Shown: positions 1 to 8,765, counted from the stretch's first letter. The stretch is DNA of 64,000 nt from Kitasatospora cineracea (GCF_003751605.1 NZ_RJVJ01000001.1:4154001-4218000), one strand, 5' to 3'. Numbers and translations are program-made. The notes: generated by a model from the sequence alone, not told the origin.

Positions 1-1
1 G

Positions 2-736
2 CACCCCCACATGGGCCTGCAGACCGTCAGTTGGCTGCACGAGGGGAGCGTCCTGCACCGGGACAGCCTCGGCAGCCTGCAGACCGTCCGCCCCCGCGAA
101 CTCGGCCTGATGACCTCCGGCCGGGCCATCTCGCACTCCGAGGAGTCCCCGCGCGCGCACGCGCCGCTGCTGCACGGCGCCCAGCTCTGGGTGGCGCTCC
201 CCGACGCGCACCGGCACACCGAACCCGCCTTCGAGCACCACCCCGAACTGCCCGTGGTCACCGCCGGCGGCCTGCGCGCCGACCTCATCCTCGGCACCCT
301 CGACGGCGCGACCTCGCCCGGCACCACCCACACCGCCCTCACCGGCGCCGACCTCACCCTCCGCGAGGGCGCCGCCCACCGCCTCCCGCTCGACCCGGGC
401 TTCGAGTACGCGGTCCTCGCCATGACCGGCTCCGTCGACGTCGACGGCGTCCCGGTCGAACCCGGCTCGCTGCTCTACCTCGGCTGCGGCCGCCGCGAAC
501 TCCCGCTGCGCGCCCGCACCGACGCCGCCCTGCTGCTGCTCGGCGGCGAACCCTTCGAGGAGCGCCTGGTCATGTGGTGGAACTTCGTCGGCCGGTCCGG
601 TGCGGAGATCGTGCAGGCCCGCCTCGACTGGGAGACGGGAGACCGGTTCGGCGAGGTGCACGGCTACGACGGGGACCGGCTGCCCGCCCCGCAACTGCCC
701 GCCACACCGTTGAAACCACGCGGGCGCGAGCGCTGA
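2..736 (+). CDS. Pirin family protein (5' partial)
   Basis: Bicupin of the pirin family; the reading frame is open to the window edge, so the N-terminus is missing. The visible part starts in the first cupin with HPHMGLQTVSW, then HRDSLG and the MTSGRAISHSEES segment, which carry the usual metal-binding His/Glu positions of pirins. The C-terminal half (from about residue 130) is the second cupin and ends in a basic tail. Pirins are small iron-binding cytosolic proteins with redox or quercetinase-like roles; the substrate here cannot be told. It lies at the edge of the oxygen/dormancy island. The family call is secure, the function is not. Confidence 0.85.
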   Translation, partial: HPHMGLQTVSWLHEGSVLHRDSLGSLQTVRPRELGLMTSGRAISHSEESPRAHAPLLHGAQLWVALPDAHRHTEPAFEHHPELPVVTAGGLRADLILGTLDGATSPGTTHTALTGADLTLREGAAHRLPLDPGFEYAVLAMTGSVDVDGVPVEPGSLLYLGCGRRELPLRARTDAALLLLGGEPFEERLVMWWNFVGRSGAEIVQARLDWETGDRFGEVHGYDGDRLPAPQLPATPLKPRGRER

Positions 737-1067
737 GCTGCGGTGACGACGACCAGTGGTCCTCCTCCGCCGGGAGGATCCGCGGACGTGGTCGCGGGTC
801 AGCCGGGCGGGGACGGTCTCGTGGCAGGTGACGGGACCGCCGTGGTCGCGGGCGCCCTGGAGGGTCTCGCGGTTGGCGGAGCAGGTCCGCAAGACCCTCC
901 AGAGCGCCCCGCTTGCGGTGGACCCGGGTTCCGGTGGCGCGCGGTTCTGCGGTCGCCCTCGGTGAGCGGTAGGCGCCGCGGGGGTCGGCGTGGTCCCGGT
1001 GGATCCGTTGGGCCGGGACCCGTTGGGCCGAGCCCGCGAGGGCCGCGGCCAACCATGCGCGAGGTCG
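737..1067. other. Intergenic region without a recognised gene
   Basis: About 330 bp between the pirin gene and a convergent alcohol dehydrogenase. Open frames on both strands are Arg/Pro/Gly-rich and match nothing I know. An 11-bp direct repeat, CCGTTGGGCCG, occurs at 1006-1016 and 1020-1030. No promoter or RNA gene is apparent. Confidence 0.5.
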
Positions 1068-2105
1068 TCAGGGCACCAGCACCGCGACGCCGGTCACCCG
1101 GTCCGCGGCGAGGTCCGCGAGCGCCGCGTCCGCGCGCCGCATCGGGTAGCGGTTCACCCGCACCACCGGCCGGACCCGGGCGGCCTCCGCCAGGAACGCC
1201 CGCCCGTCGGCCCTGGTGTTGGCGGTGACGCTGCGCAGCGTCCGTTCCTGGAACAGGTGCCGCTGGTAGTTCAGGACGGGGACGTCGGTGAGGTGGATCC
1301 CGGCGACCGCGAGGGTGCCGCCGCGGTCCAGCGCGGCCAGGGCGACCGGGACCAGCTCGCCCGCGGGGGCGAACAGGATCGCGGCGTCCAGCGGTTCGGG
1401 CGGCGGGTCGTACGAGTCGCCCGCGAAGCCCGCGCCCAGCTCCCGGGCCAGGCCGCGGGCCGCCTCGCCCCGGGTGAACACGGCCAGCCGGGCGCCCCGG
1501 GCCAGCGCGACCTGGGCCGTCAGGTGGGCGGAGGCGCCGAAGCCGTAGATGCCGAGCAGCCCGCCCTCCGGCAGTTCGGCCCGTTCCAGCGCGCGGTAGC
1601 CGATGATTCCGGCGCACAGCAGTGGCGCGAGCTCCTCCGCGGGCGGCTCCTCGGGCAGCCGGTAGGCGAAACGGGCGTCGGCGGTGACGGACCCGGCGTA
1701 GCCGCCGTGCCGGTCCCAGCCGGTGTACGCGGAGGCCGGACAGAGGTTCTCCCGTCCGCCGAGGCAGTAGCGGCAGCGCCCGCACACCCCGGCCAGCCAG
1801 GCCACCCCGGCCCGGTCGCCGACCGCGAAACCCTCCGTCCCCGGCCCCAGCGCCGTCACCCGCCCCACCACCTCGTGGCCCGGCGTGCACCGCGGCACCC
1901 GCGGCGGAAGGTCCCCCTCGGCGAGGTGCAGGTCGGTGCGGCAGACGCCGCACGCCTCCACCTCCACCAGGACCTCGCCCGCACCGGGGACGGGAGGTGG
2001 CCGCCGCTCCAGGACCAGCGGCCCGGAGCCCGCCGTCCCGACCGGGCCGGGGCGGGCCACCACCCAGGCCCCGGTCTCCGCGGAGGATGCGCCGCTGTCG
2101 TCCAT
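1068..2105 (-). CDS. Zinc-dependent alcohol dehydrogenase family protein
   Basis: MDR-type zinc alcohol dehydrogenase, about 345 residues. The catalytic zinc site is seen as CGVCRTDLH and GHEVVG, and the structural zinc site as the cysteine cluster CGRCRYCLGGRENLC. A Rossmann segment (GIYGFGASAH) follows. The open frame runs further upstream, but the ATG at 2105 is chosen because GGAG lies 6 nt before it and the protein then begins close to the GroES-like fold. It is expected to interconvert an alcohol and an aldehyde or ketone with NAD(P). It is divergent from the Rv1733c-like gene, and the shared 240-bp gap carries OsdR-type dyads, which suggests induction under low oxygen. The substrate is unknown. 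Confidence 0.88.
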   Translation of the reverse strand: MDDSGASSAETGAWVVARPGPVGTAGSGPLVLERRPPPVPGAGEVLVEVEACGVCRTDLHLAEGDLPPRVPRCTPGHEVVGRVTALGPGTEGFAVGDRAGVAWLAGVCGRCRYCLGGRENLCPASAYTGWDRHGGYAGSVTADARFAYRLPEEPPAEELAPLLCAGIIGYRALERAELPEGGLLGIYGFGASAHLTAQVALARGARLAVFTRGEAARGLARELGAGFAGDSYDPPPEPLDAAILFAPAGELVPVALAALDRGGTLAVAGIHLTDVPVLNYQRHLFQERTLRSVTANTRADGRAFLAEAARVRPVVRVNRYPMRRADAALADLAADRVTGVAVLVP

Positions 2106-2253
2106 CACCCGCTCCGTTCTCCCGCACCCGTTCACGGCGGCGAAGGTCCTGACCGGTCCCGGCCTCCCGTGCACGGCTCCTCCTCCCAGCGTGCTCCCGT
2201 ACGCGCCCGGTGCCGAGCCGGACCGGCGGCCCGGGCCCGTTGCCGGGCGGAAA

Positions 2254-2267
2254 GGGCCGTTCGGACC
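2254..2267. promoter_or_regulatory. Candidate OsdR/DosR-type operator upstream of the Rv1733c-like gene
   Basis: GGGCCGTTCGGACC is a near-palindrome. Its centre is about 31 nt upstream of a GAGGCTGG (xAxxxTGG) element at 2292-2299, the same geometry as in front of other genes of this island. Assigned by pattern only. Confidence 0.45.
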
Positions 2268-2344
2268 ATGCGGGGCCGCGCCGCTTCCCGGGAGGCTGGG
2301 GAGCACCCGGGGAGCCCGGCCGGCCGGTTGAGGAGGCGGACGCC

Positions 2345-2899
2345 ATGCGCACGCGACCGAGGCAGCGGAAGAACCCGCTCAGACGGGGCAGCGACCGCCT
2401 CCAGTGGTGGCTGTCCCGGTTCCTGCTGGCGCTCGCGGTCGCCGGCCTGCCGGCAGCGCTCGCGGTCGGCCTGGCGTCCTACCACTCCCAGGTCCGGGAG
2501 GCGCAGGCCGAGGCCGCCGCCCGGCACCCGGTGACGGCGCGGCTCGCCGAGGACGTCCCGGCCGGACTCGAGACCCGCACCGTGCCGGCCGTCGTCACCT
2601 GGACCGCCGACGGCACCACCCACAGGACCACCACCGAGGTGGACTCCGGCCAAGGCGCCGGCGCCCCGGTGCAGATCTGGCTGGACGCGCACGGCGCCGT
2701 CGTCCACGCCCCCGCCACGGCCGGCCAGGCCACCGCGGCGGCGTGGACCGACGCCCTGGTCACCGCCACGGCCCTGCCCCTGGTCAGCGCGCTCGTCTGG
2801 AGGGGCACGCTGTACGTCCTCGACCGCCGCCGCTACGTCCGCTGGGACGCCGAGTGGCAGCAGGTCGAACCCCACTGGACCCGCCGCCAACCGAGCTGA
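2345..2899 (+). CDS. Rv1733c-like membrane protein
   Basis: 184-residue membrane protein resembling Rv1733c of M. tuberculosis, a DosR-regulon protein. It opens with NPLRRGSDRLQWW, then a first membrane helix (FLLALAVAGLPAALAVGLA). An extracytoplasmic region follows with the typical V-x-W-TADGTTHRT and VQIWLDAHG patterns, then a second helix near residue 140 and a C-terminal W-D-AEW-QQVEPHWT tail. The start is the ATG preceded by GAGGAG; the upstream extension of the frame has no such site. The molecular role of the family is not known. Its place next to PEP synthase and CBS proteins fits a low-oxygen regulon. Confidence 0.82.
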   Translation: MRTRPRQRKNPLRRGSDRLQWWLSRFLLALAVAGLPAALAVGLASYHSQVREAQAEAAARHPVTARLAEDVPAGLETRTVPAVVTWTADGTTHRTTTEVDSGQGAGAPVQIWLDAHGAVVHAPATAGQATAAAWTDALVTATALPLVSALVWRGTLYVLDRRRYVRWDAEWQQVEPHWTRRQPS

Positions 2900-2918
2900 C
2901 GTGCTCCGGGCGGGCCCG

Positions 2919-2950
2919 GATGGGGCCGCCCGAGTCCGTCCGGCCCCATC
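2919..2950. promoter_or_regulatory. Inverted repeat between the Rv1733c-like gene and ppsA
   Basis: GATGGGGCCG and CGGCCCCATC form a perfect 10-bp inverted repeat around a 12-nt loop, 20 nt after the Rv1733c-like stop. The right arm overlaps CCCCATCCGG (2944-2953), a box that recurs before the osdK-like gene and adhE. It could end the upstream transcript, bind the regulator, or both. Confidence 0.4.
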
Positions 2951-3051
2951 CGGCCTGTCCCGGTCGGCCCCGGGCTCCCGGCCCCCGCGGCACTGGGTGC
3001 GGCCGGAGCGGCGCGGGACGGTGGAGGAGACACCCCGAGGAGGTGGCAGCC

Positions 3052-3147
3052 ATGGACCGCATCCGGATCTCCGGGCGCCCGACCCGCCCGCAGCCGCGCC
3101 CACCGCTGGACCTGCGGACCCCGTCCGGCCGACCGATGCCCTACTGA
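3052..3147 (+). CDS. Small ORF upstream of ppsA (31 residues)
   Basis: A 31-codon frame beginning MDRIRISGRPTRP and ending RPMPY, rich in Arg and Pro. It has a strong ribosome binding site (GAGGAGG, 8 nt before the ATG) and ends 13 nt before the ppsA start. It could be a translated leader peptide coupling ribosomes onto ppsA or a real small protein. No family is recognised. The ribosome binding site is the main reason for listing it. Confidence 0.45.
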   Translation: MDRIRISGRPTRPQPRPPLDLRTPSGRPMPY

Positions 3148-3160
3148 CCGGGAGGACACC

Positions 3161-5533
3161 ATGCGACGGATCGTCCCCTTCAGCGGGCTCGGCCGCGCCG
3201 ACGTCGCCCTGGTCGGCGGGAAGAACGCCTCCCTCGGCGAACTGACCACCGCCCTCGCGGCGGCCGGGGTCAGAGTCCCGGAGGGCTTCGCCACCACCGC
3301 GGACGCCTACCGGGAGTTCCTCGACACCACCGGCCTGCGGCAGCGCGTCGCCGACCGGCTCGACCGGCTGCAGCACGGCGCCCCGCTGCCCGAGGTCGGC
3401 TCCGCCGTCCGGGCCGCCCTGCTGGCCGCCCCGCTGCCGCCGCAGCTCGAAGCGGAACTCGCCGACGCCTACTGCGCGTTGGCGCACTCCGCCGGGCGCA
3501 CCGACCCGGACGTCGCGGTGCGCTCCAGCGCCACCGCCGAGGACCTGCCCGAGGCCAGCTTCGCCGGCCAGCAGGAGACCTTCCTGAACGTCCGGGGCGT
3601 TCCCGCGCTGCTGGACGCCTGCCGGCGCTGCTACGCCTCGCTGTTCACCGACCGGGCGATCGACTACCGCCGGCGCCTGGGCTTCGACCAGCTCGAAGTG
3701 GCCCTGTCCGTCGGGGTGCAGCTGATGGTGCGCTCCGACCTCGGCAGCGCCGGCGTCGCCTTCACCCTCGACACCGAGACCGGCCACCCGGGCGTGGTCC
3801 TGGTCAGCGCGGCCTGGGGCCTGGGCGAGACCGTGGTCGGCGGGCAGGTCGACCCGGACGAGTACCTGCTGGCCAAACCGCTCCTCGGCGACGGAGCCGG
3901 TACGGCACGCACCCCGCTGCTGCGGGCCGCCGTCGGGGCCAAGCGGTGCAAGGCCGTCTACGCCGAGCACGGCCTCACCCGGCTCGTCGACACCACCGCC
4001 GCGGAGCGCGCCGCCCGGGTCCTGGACGACGCCGACCTCGACGTGCTCGGCCGCTGGGCCGTCGCCGTCGAACGGCACTACGGCTGCCCGATGGACCTCG
4101 AGTGGGCCAAGGACGGCCGCACCGGTGAGCTCTTCCTGGTCCAGGCCCGGCCGGAGACCGTCCAGTCCCGGCGGCACGACCCGGTGCTGCGCCGCTACCG
4201 GATCACCGGCACCGGGCGGAGACTGGTCGACGGCCTCGCGGTCGGCCAGGCGGCGGGCCGCGGGCCGGTCTGCGCGCTGGCGTCCCCCGGCGAGATCGCC
4301 CGCTTCCCGGACGGGGCGGTCCTGGTCACCGCGGTCACCGACCCCGACTGGGAGCCGCTGATGAAGCGGGCCTCGGCGATCGTCACCGACCACGGCGGCC
4401 GCACCTCGCACGCGGCGATCGTCAGCCGCGAACTCGGCGTCCCCGCCGTGGTCGGCACCGGGCGGGCCACCGCGGTCCTCACCGACGGCCAGGAGGTGAC
4501 CGTCTCCTGCGCCGAGGGCGAGGAGGGCCACGTCTACGCCGGGCGGGTCGACTGGGAGGAGACGGAGACCGACCTCGCCGCGCTCCCGGCCACCCGCACC
4601 CGCGTCCTGCTGAACCTCGCGGACCCGGCCGCCGCCTTCCGCTGGTGGCGGCTGCCCGCGGACGGGGTCGGCCTGGCCCGCACGGAGTTCGTCGTCGCCC
4701 ACCAGGTGCGGGTCCACCCGATGGCGCTGGTCCACCCCGAACGCCTGGACCCCGAGGACCGGCGGGCCGTCGACGCCCTCACCGACGGCTACCCCGACCG
4801 CACCGAGTACTTCGTCGACCGGCTCGCCCAGGGCGTCGCCCAACTCGCCGCCTCCCACTGGCCCGCCCCGGTGGTCGTCCGCACCAGCGACTTCAAGACC
4901 AACGAGTACGCCCGCCTGCTCGGCGGCCGCCCCTTCGAGCCGGTCGAGGCGAACCCGATGATCGGCTGGCGCGGCGCGAGCCGCTACTACGACGCCGGCT
5001 ACCGCGAGGGCTTCGCGCTGGAGTGCCGGGCGCTGCGGCGGGTCCGCGACGAGATCGGCCTGACCAACCTCGTGGTGATGATCCCGTTCTGCCGCACCCC
5101 GGACGAAGCCGACCGGGTGCTCGCCGAACTGGCCGCCCACGGGCTCGCCCGCGGCCGCAACGGCCTGAAGGTGTACGTGATGGCCGAGATCCCCTCGAAC
5201 ATCGTGCTCGCCGAGGAGTTCGCCGCCCGCTTCGACGGCTTCTCCGTCGGCAGCAACGACCTCACCCAGCTCACCCTGGGCGTCGACCGGGACTCCGACC
5301 GGCTCTCCGACCTCTTCGACGAGGCCGACCACGCCGTCACCCGCTCGATCGAGCACCTGGTCACCGCCGCCCACGCCGCCGGCCGCCCGGTCGGCCTGTG
5401 CGGCCAACGCCCCAGCAGCGACCCGGAGTTCACCCGCTTCCTGGTGCACTGCGGCATCGACTCGGTCTCCGTCGCACCGGACAGCTTCGCCGCCGTCAAG
5501 CAGTGCATCGCCGAGGCGGAGGGCGGAAGCTGA
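3161..5533 (+). CDS. ppsA: Phosphoenolpyruvate synthase (pyruvate, water dikinase)
   Basis: 790 residues, the normal length for PEP synthase (ATP + pyruvate + water to PEP + AMP + phosphate). The N-terminal ATP-grasp domain has VGGKNASLGEL near residue 25 and the EDLPEASFAGQQETFLN loop near 130. The swivelling domain carries the phosphorylated histidine in GGRTSHAAI (about His417). The C-terminal TIM barrel has NPMIGWRGASRYY and the catalytic cysteine in GLCGQRP (about Cys747). It directs pyruvate toward gluconeogenesis. A ppsA homologue also lies in the S. coelicolor OsdR-controlled cluster. It faces a CBS-protein gene, with a strong hairpin between the stops. Confidence 0.95.
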   Translation: MRRIVPFSGLGRADVALVGGKNASLGELTTALAAAGVRVPEGFATTADAYREFLDTTGLRQRVADRLDRLQHGAPLPEVGSAVRAALLAAPLPPQLEAELADAYCALAHSAGRTDPDVAVRSSATAEDLPEASFAGQQETFLNVRGVPALLDACRRCYASLFTDRAIDYRRRLGFDQLEVALSVGVQLMVRSDLGSAGVAFTLDTETGHPGVVLVSAAWGLGETVVGGQVDPDEYLLAKPLLGDGAGTARTPLLRAAVGAKRCKAVYAEHGLTRLVDTTAAERAARVLDDADLDVLGRWAVAVERHYGCPMDLEWAKDGRTGELFLVQARPETVQSRRHDPVLRRYRITGTGRRLVDGLAVGQAAGRGPVCALASPGEIARFPDGAVLVTAVTDPDWEPLMKRASAIVTDHGGRTSHAAIVSRELGVPAVVGTGRATAVLTDGQEVTVSCAEGEEGHVYAGRVDWEETETDLAALPATRTRVLLNLADPAAAFRWWRLPADGVGLARTEFVVAHQVRVHPMALVHPERLDPEDRRAVDALTDGYPDRTEYFVDRLAQGVAQLAASHWPAPVVVRTSDFKTNEYARLLGGRPFEPVEANPMIGWRGASRYYDAGYREGFALECRALRRVRDEIGLTNLVVMIPFCRTPDEADRVLAELAAHGLARGRNGLKVYVMAEIPSNIVLAEEFAARFDGFSVGSNDLTQLTLGVDRDSDRLSDLFDEADHAVTRSIEHLVTAAHAAGRPVGLCGQRPSSDPEFTRFLVHCGIDSVSVAPDSFAAVKQCIAEAEGGS

Positions 5534-5537
5534 CGGA

Positions 5538-5580
5538 CCGGGGCCCGGGCCGGCGAACCGTCCGCCGGCCCGGGCCCCGG
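5538..5580. terminator. Bidirectional terminator hairpin after ppsA
   Basis: A perfect 18-bp stem (arms 5538-5555 and 5563-5580) with a 7-nt loop lies between the convergent ppsA and CBS-BON stops. There is no U-tract, as is usual for actinobacterial terminators. Confidence 0.8.
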
Positions 5581-5584
5581 CCGC

Positions 5585-6283
5585 TCAGCGCCCGCCCGCC
5601 CGGTGGGCCCGGGGATGCTCGAACGCGGTCCCCGTGTCGTCCTCGGTCCAGTCGAGCGACAGGTGGACGGCCACCACGCCGTCCACCGCGCGGCACAGGC
5701 GTTCGGCGACCGGGAGGAGGCTGCGGCGGGGGAGGCGGCCGGTGAGGGTGACCACGCCGTCCTGCACGGTGGCGGAGACGGCGTCCGGGGGGAGCCACAG
5801 GGTCCGGCCGAGGACCTCGTGGACGATCTCCTCGCGGATCGCTCCGTCGTGCCGCAGGAAGACCTGCAGCAGGTCGGCCCGGCTGACGATGCCGATCAGG
5901 CGGCCGGCCTCGTCCACCACCGGGAGGCGCTTGACCCGGTGCCGGTCCATCCGGCGGGCGGCCTCGCCGACGTCCCAGGACGCCCGCGCGGTCACCACGG
6001 GGCTGGTCATCAGCCCGCCCGCGGTCTCCGCCTCGGCCCGGGCCTGCTCGGCGGGCCGCAGCCAGCGGCCGGGGTGGCGGTCCTCCGGGTCGGGCAGGAC
6101 GGCCTCCTTGCGGAGCAGGTCGGCCTCGGAGACCACGCCGATCGGCCGGTCCTGGTCGTCGATGACCGGCACGGCGGTGATGTCGTTGCGGTGGAACAGT
6201 TCGGCGACCTCCTTGAACGGGGTGTCCGGCCGGGCCGTCACCACCTCGCGGGTCATCAGTTCGCGGACGCTTCGGTGCTGCAT
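5585..6283 (-). CDS. CBS-pair protein with C-terminal BON domain
   Basis: 232 residues. The first CBS motif (about 1-60) starts MQHRSVRELMTREVVTARPDTPF, the second (about 90-150) holds the LMTSPVVTA and KRLPVVDEAGRLIGIVSRADLL segments. A BON-like domain (about 155-225) follows with VQDGVVTLTGRLPR. CBS pairs usually bind adenosine nucleotides and sense energy state; BON domains often bind phospholipid or partner proteins. The start at 6283 has GGAGGAG upstream; the much longer open frame is non-coding. It is divergent from the metallo-beta-lactamase gene, sharing tandem operator-like dyads. A close paralogue with the same M-x-HRSV start lies at 14644-15318. Confidence 0.88.
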   Translation of the reverse strand: MQHRSVRELMTREVVTARPDTPFKEVAELFHRNDITAVPVIDDQDRPIGVVSEADLLRKEAVLPDPEDRHPGRWLRPAEQARAEAETAGGLMTSPVVTARASWDVGEAARRMDRHRVKRLPVVDEAGRLIGIVSRADLLQVFLRHDGAIREEIVHEVLGRTLWLPPDAVSATVQDGVVTLTGRLPRRSLLPVAERLCRAVDGVVAVHLSLDWTEDDTGTAFEHPRAHRAGGR

Positions 6284-6350
6284 GGTTCCCACTCCTCCGC
6301 CGCTCGGTTCCGCTACCCCCACCATCCGCCCGCCGACCGCCGCCCCGTGA

Positions 6351-6387
6351 GGGCCGACCGGTCCCCGCACCGGGCCCCGGCGGCCCT
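6351..6387. promoter_or_regulatory. Tandem OsdR-type dyads in a divergent promoter region
   Basis: Two boxes, GGGCCGACCGGTCCC (6351-6365) and GGGCCCCGGCGGCCCT (6372-6387), are about two helical turns apart. The second is centred 30 nt before GACGCTGGAAG (6410 on), a -10-like element for the plus-strand gene. The first lies at a similar distance from a GATGGTGG element for the minus-strand CBS gene. Confidence 0.5.
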
Positions 6388-6439
6388 CACGGACGGGCGC
6401 GGCGGAGCGGACGCTGGAAGGGAACCCCGGGAGGCCGCC

Positions 6440-7855
6440 ATGGACCACCAGCCCGCCCCGACACCCCGGCCGGGACTGCTCACCTTCCTCGGCGGCGTCG
6501 GCACCGTCACCGGCAGCAAGTTCCTGGTCGAGACCGACCACGCCCGCGTCATGATCGACTGCGGCCTGTTCCAGGGCCTGGCCGAACTGCGCCGCCGCAA
6601 CCGCCGCCCGCTGCCGCTCGACCCCGCCGACGTGCACTGCGCGGTGCTCACCCACGCCCACCTCGACCACTGCGGCTACCTGCCCAAACTGGTCTCCGAC
6701 GGCTTCCGCGGCCCCGTGTTCACCACCCCGTACACCGCCCGCATCGCCGAGCTGATCCTCCGTGACAGCGCCCACCTGCTGCGCGAGGACGCCGAGCACG
6801 CCAACCGGCACGGCTGGTCCGAGCACCGTCCCGCGCTGCCGCTCTACACCGAGGACGACGTCGAGCGCACCCTCGCCCGCTTCGTCCCCGTCCCGCACGG
6901 CGAGGACGTCGAGATCACCGACGGCACCGTGCTGCGCCTGCACCCCGCCGGGCACATCCTCGGCTCCTCCTGGGTGCACCTGACCCTGGAGGACGGACAC
7001 ACCCTCGCCGCCAGCGGCGACCTCGGCCGCCCCGTCCACCCGCTGCTCAACCCGCCCGACCCGTTCACCGGCGCCGACGCGCTGCTGCTGGAGTCCACCT
7101 ACGGGAACCGGCGGCACGAGGAGGCCGCGGCCCGCGAACGCTTCGCCCGGGCCCTGGAACGGACACTCGCCCGGGGCGGCACCGTCGTCATCCCGTCCTT
7201 CGCCGTCGACCGCACCGAAGTGGTCCTGCACCAGCTCGCCGAACTCCGCCGCACCGGACGGCTCCCGGCCGGCGTCCCGGTGTACGTGGACAGCCCGATG
7301 GCCCTCGCCACCCTGCGGATCTACCAGGACGCCTTCGCCGACCGCGCTCCCGAACTGCGCCCGGAGGTCCTGGCCCGGGGCGGGGCGGCGATCAGCCCGG
7401 AGCCCTTCCAGCCGGTCCGCTCCCTCCAGGAGTCCCTGGCCCTGGAGGACTCCCCGCTGCCCGCGGTCCTGGTCTCCGCCTCCGGCATGGCCACCGGCGG
7501 CCGCGTCGTCCACCACCTGCACCGCCTGCTGCCCGACCCCCGCAACACCGTCGTCGTCGTCGGCTACGCCGCGGAGGGCACCCGCGCCCGCGACCTGGTC
7601 GACGGGGCCCGGGTCCTGAAGATGTACGGCGGCTACGTCCCCGTCCGGGCCGAGATCGTCGACGTCCCGGCCTTCTCGGCGCACGCCGACGCCGGGGAGA
7701 CCGTCGACTGGCTGCGCCCGGCGCCCCCACCGGCGACCACCTACCTCGTGCACGGCGAGCCGGAGGGCGCGCAGGCCCTGCGCGACCGGATCGACCGCGA
7801 ACTCGGCTGGACGGCCGTCGTGCCGCGCCCCGGCGAACGCGTACTGGTCCGCTGA
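6440..7855 (+). CDS. Beta-CASP metallo-beta-lactamase fold protein, probable RNA nuclease
   Basis: 471 residues. The metallo-beta-lactamase core has the HxHxDH zinc motif in THAHLDHCGY (His72, His74, Asp76, His77), a GHILGSS histidine and ASGDLGR aspartate. A beta-CASP insert (about 190-390) holds ESTYGNR, GGTVVIPSFAVDRTE and ASGMATGGRVVHH, then the final AFSAHAD histidine. This is the CPSF/TTHA0252-like branch of RNA-processing enzymes rather than RNase J, which has a longer C-terminus. The ATG at 6440 follows GGGAGG. It would act in the cytoplasm on RNA; the target is unknown. It is probably cotranscribed with the DUF1918 gene 28 nt downstream. Confidence 0.88.
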   Translation: MDHQPAPTPRPGLLTFLGGVGTVTGSKFLVETDHARVMIDCGLFQGLAELRRRNRRPLPLDPADVHCAVLTHAHLDHCGYLPKLVSDGFRGPVFTTPYTARIAELILRDSAHLLREDAEHANRHGWSEHRPALPLYTEDDVERTLARFVPVPHGEDVEITDGTVLRLHPAGHILGSSWVHLTLEDGHTLAASGDLGRPVHPLLNPPDPFTGADALLLESTYGNRRHEEAAARERFARALERTLARGGTVVIPSFAVDRTEVVLHQLAELRRTGRLPAGVPVYVDSPMALATLRIYQDAFADRAPELRPEVLARGGAAISPEPFQPVRSLQESLALEDSPLPAVLVSASGMATGGRVVHHLHRLLPDPRNTVVVVGYAAEGTRARDLVDGARVLKMYGGYVPVRAEIVDVPAFSAHADAGETVDWLRPAPPPATTYLVHGEPEGAQALRDRIDRELGWTAVVPRPGERVLVR

Positions 7856-7883
7856 CGGACCGCAAGGACAGAAGGAGAACGCC

Positions 7884-8120
7884 ATGAACACCGTGACCGC
7901 CGCGGTCGGGGACCGCATCATCGTCGAGGCCACCCGGCCCGGCGCCGCCCGCCGCGACGGCGAGATCGTCGCCCTGCACCACGCCGACGGCAGCCCGCCG
8001 TACGACGTGCGCTGGTCCGACACCGGCCGGGTCTCGGAGTACTTCCCCGGCCCCGACGCCCGGATCCACCACTACGACCACCCCGCGACGCCGCCCCGCC
8101 CGCACCTGTTCGCGGACTGA
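7884..8120 (+). CDS. DUF1918 domain protein
   Basis: 78 residues, essentially one DUF1918 domain: VGDRIIVEATRPG near the start and PPYDVRWSDTGRVSEYFPGPD in the middle, a short SH3-like barrel. It has a good ribosome binding site (AAGGAG). Such proteins are common in actinobacterial stress regions, but their function is unknown. It is read with the metallo-beta-lactamase gene and ends just before a convergent CBS gene. Confidence 0.88.
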   Translation: MNTVTAAVGDRIIVEATRPGAARRDGEIVALHHADGSPPYDVRWSDTGRVSEYFPGPDARIHHYDHPATPPRPHLFAD

Positions 8121-8132
8121 ACGCCGCCCCGT

Positions 8133-8169
8133 CCGGGACGGTCAGGACACCCCGTCCGGACCGTCCCGG
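8133..8169. terminator. Hairpin between the DUF1918 gene and a convergent CBS gene
   Basis: An 11-bp stem (CCGGGACGGTC pairing with GACCGTCCCGG) with a 15-nt loop spans the end of the minus-strand CBS gene. It could serve both convergent transcripts. Confidence 0.55.
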
Positions 8170-8765
8170 TCGCCGTGCAGGCGCTCGGCCGCCACCCCCG
8201 TCACGCCGTCGATGCCCGCCACCGCCCGGCACAGCGCCCGCGCGTCGGCCCCGGTCCTGGTCCGGCCGGACAGCACGACGACGCCCCGCTCGCACCGCAC
8301 GCGCAGCGCGCCGGGGAGCACCCCGGAGCCCGGCGTGAGCGCCAGCGCCAGGGCCCGCTCGCGGATCGCCTCGTCGGCCGCACGCAGCGCGCCCAGCAGG
8401 TCGTGCGGGGAGAGCAGGCCGACCAGGCGCCCGTCCGCGTCGAGCACCGGCAGGTGGTGGACGCCCGCGCGCAGCGCCGTGCGCGCGGCCGTGAGCGGCG
8501 CCGCCGCCTCCGGCACGGTCACGGCGGGGGAGGTCATCAGGTCGCGGGCGGCCGGCCCGGGCGTGCCGTCGGCCCGGTCGTAGGCGGCCAGCAGGTCGGA
8601 GGCGGACACCACGCCGACCACCGCGCCGTCCCCGTCGACCACCGGCAGCACGCCGCGCCGCGACGCGGTCAGCGCCGCCACCACGGTGGCGAAGTCGGTG
8701 TCCGGGGTGACCGCCACCACGGGGCGGGTCGGGTGCGCCCCCGCCCGGGGCGCCGAGCCGCTCAC
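8142..8765 (-). CDS. CBS-pair protein with C-terminal BON-like domain
   Basis: 207 residues. Two CBS motifs (about 18-75, with GVLPVVDGDGAVVGVVS, and 80-140, with HHLPVLDADGRLVGLLS) are followed by a BON-like tail (RCERGVVVLSGRTRTGADA). The start is taken as the GTG at 8765, which overlaps the stop of the upstream GNAT/ligase gene as GTGA, so the two are probably translationally coupled. It is more diverged from the other two CBS-BON proteins of the island than they are from each other. A plausible role is adenylate sensing linked to the neighbouring acyl-CoA/acetylation enzyme; this is inference. Confidence 0.82.
   Translation of the reverse strand: MSGSAPRAGAHPTRPVVAVTPDTDFATVVAALTASRRGVLPVVDGDGAVVGVVSASDLLAAYDRADGTPGPAARDLMTSPAVTVPEAAAPLTAARTALRAGVHHLPVLDADGRLVGLLSPHDLLGALRAADEAIRERALALALTPGSGVLPGALRVRCERGVVVLSGRTRTGADARALCRAVAGIDGVTGVAAERLHGDRDGPDGVS

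Noticed and set aside
743..1228. 161-codon plus-strand frame after the pirin gene
   Set aside because: It overlaps the 3' end of the alcohol dehydrogenase antisense and shows no domain or ribosome binding site.
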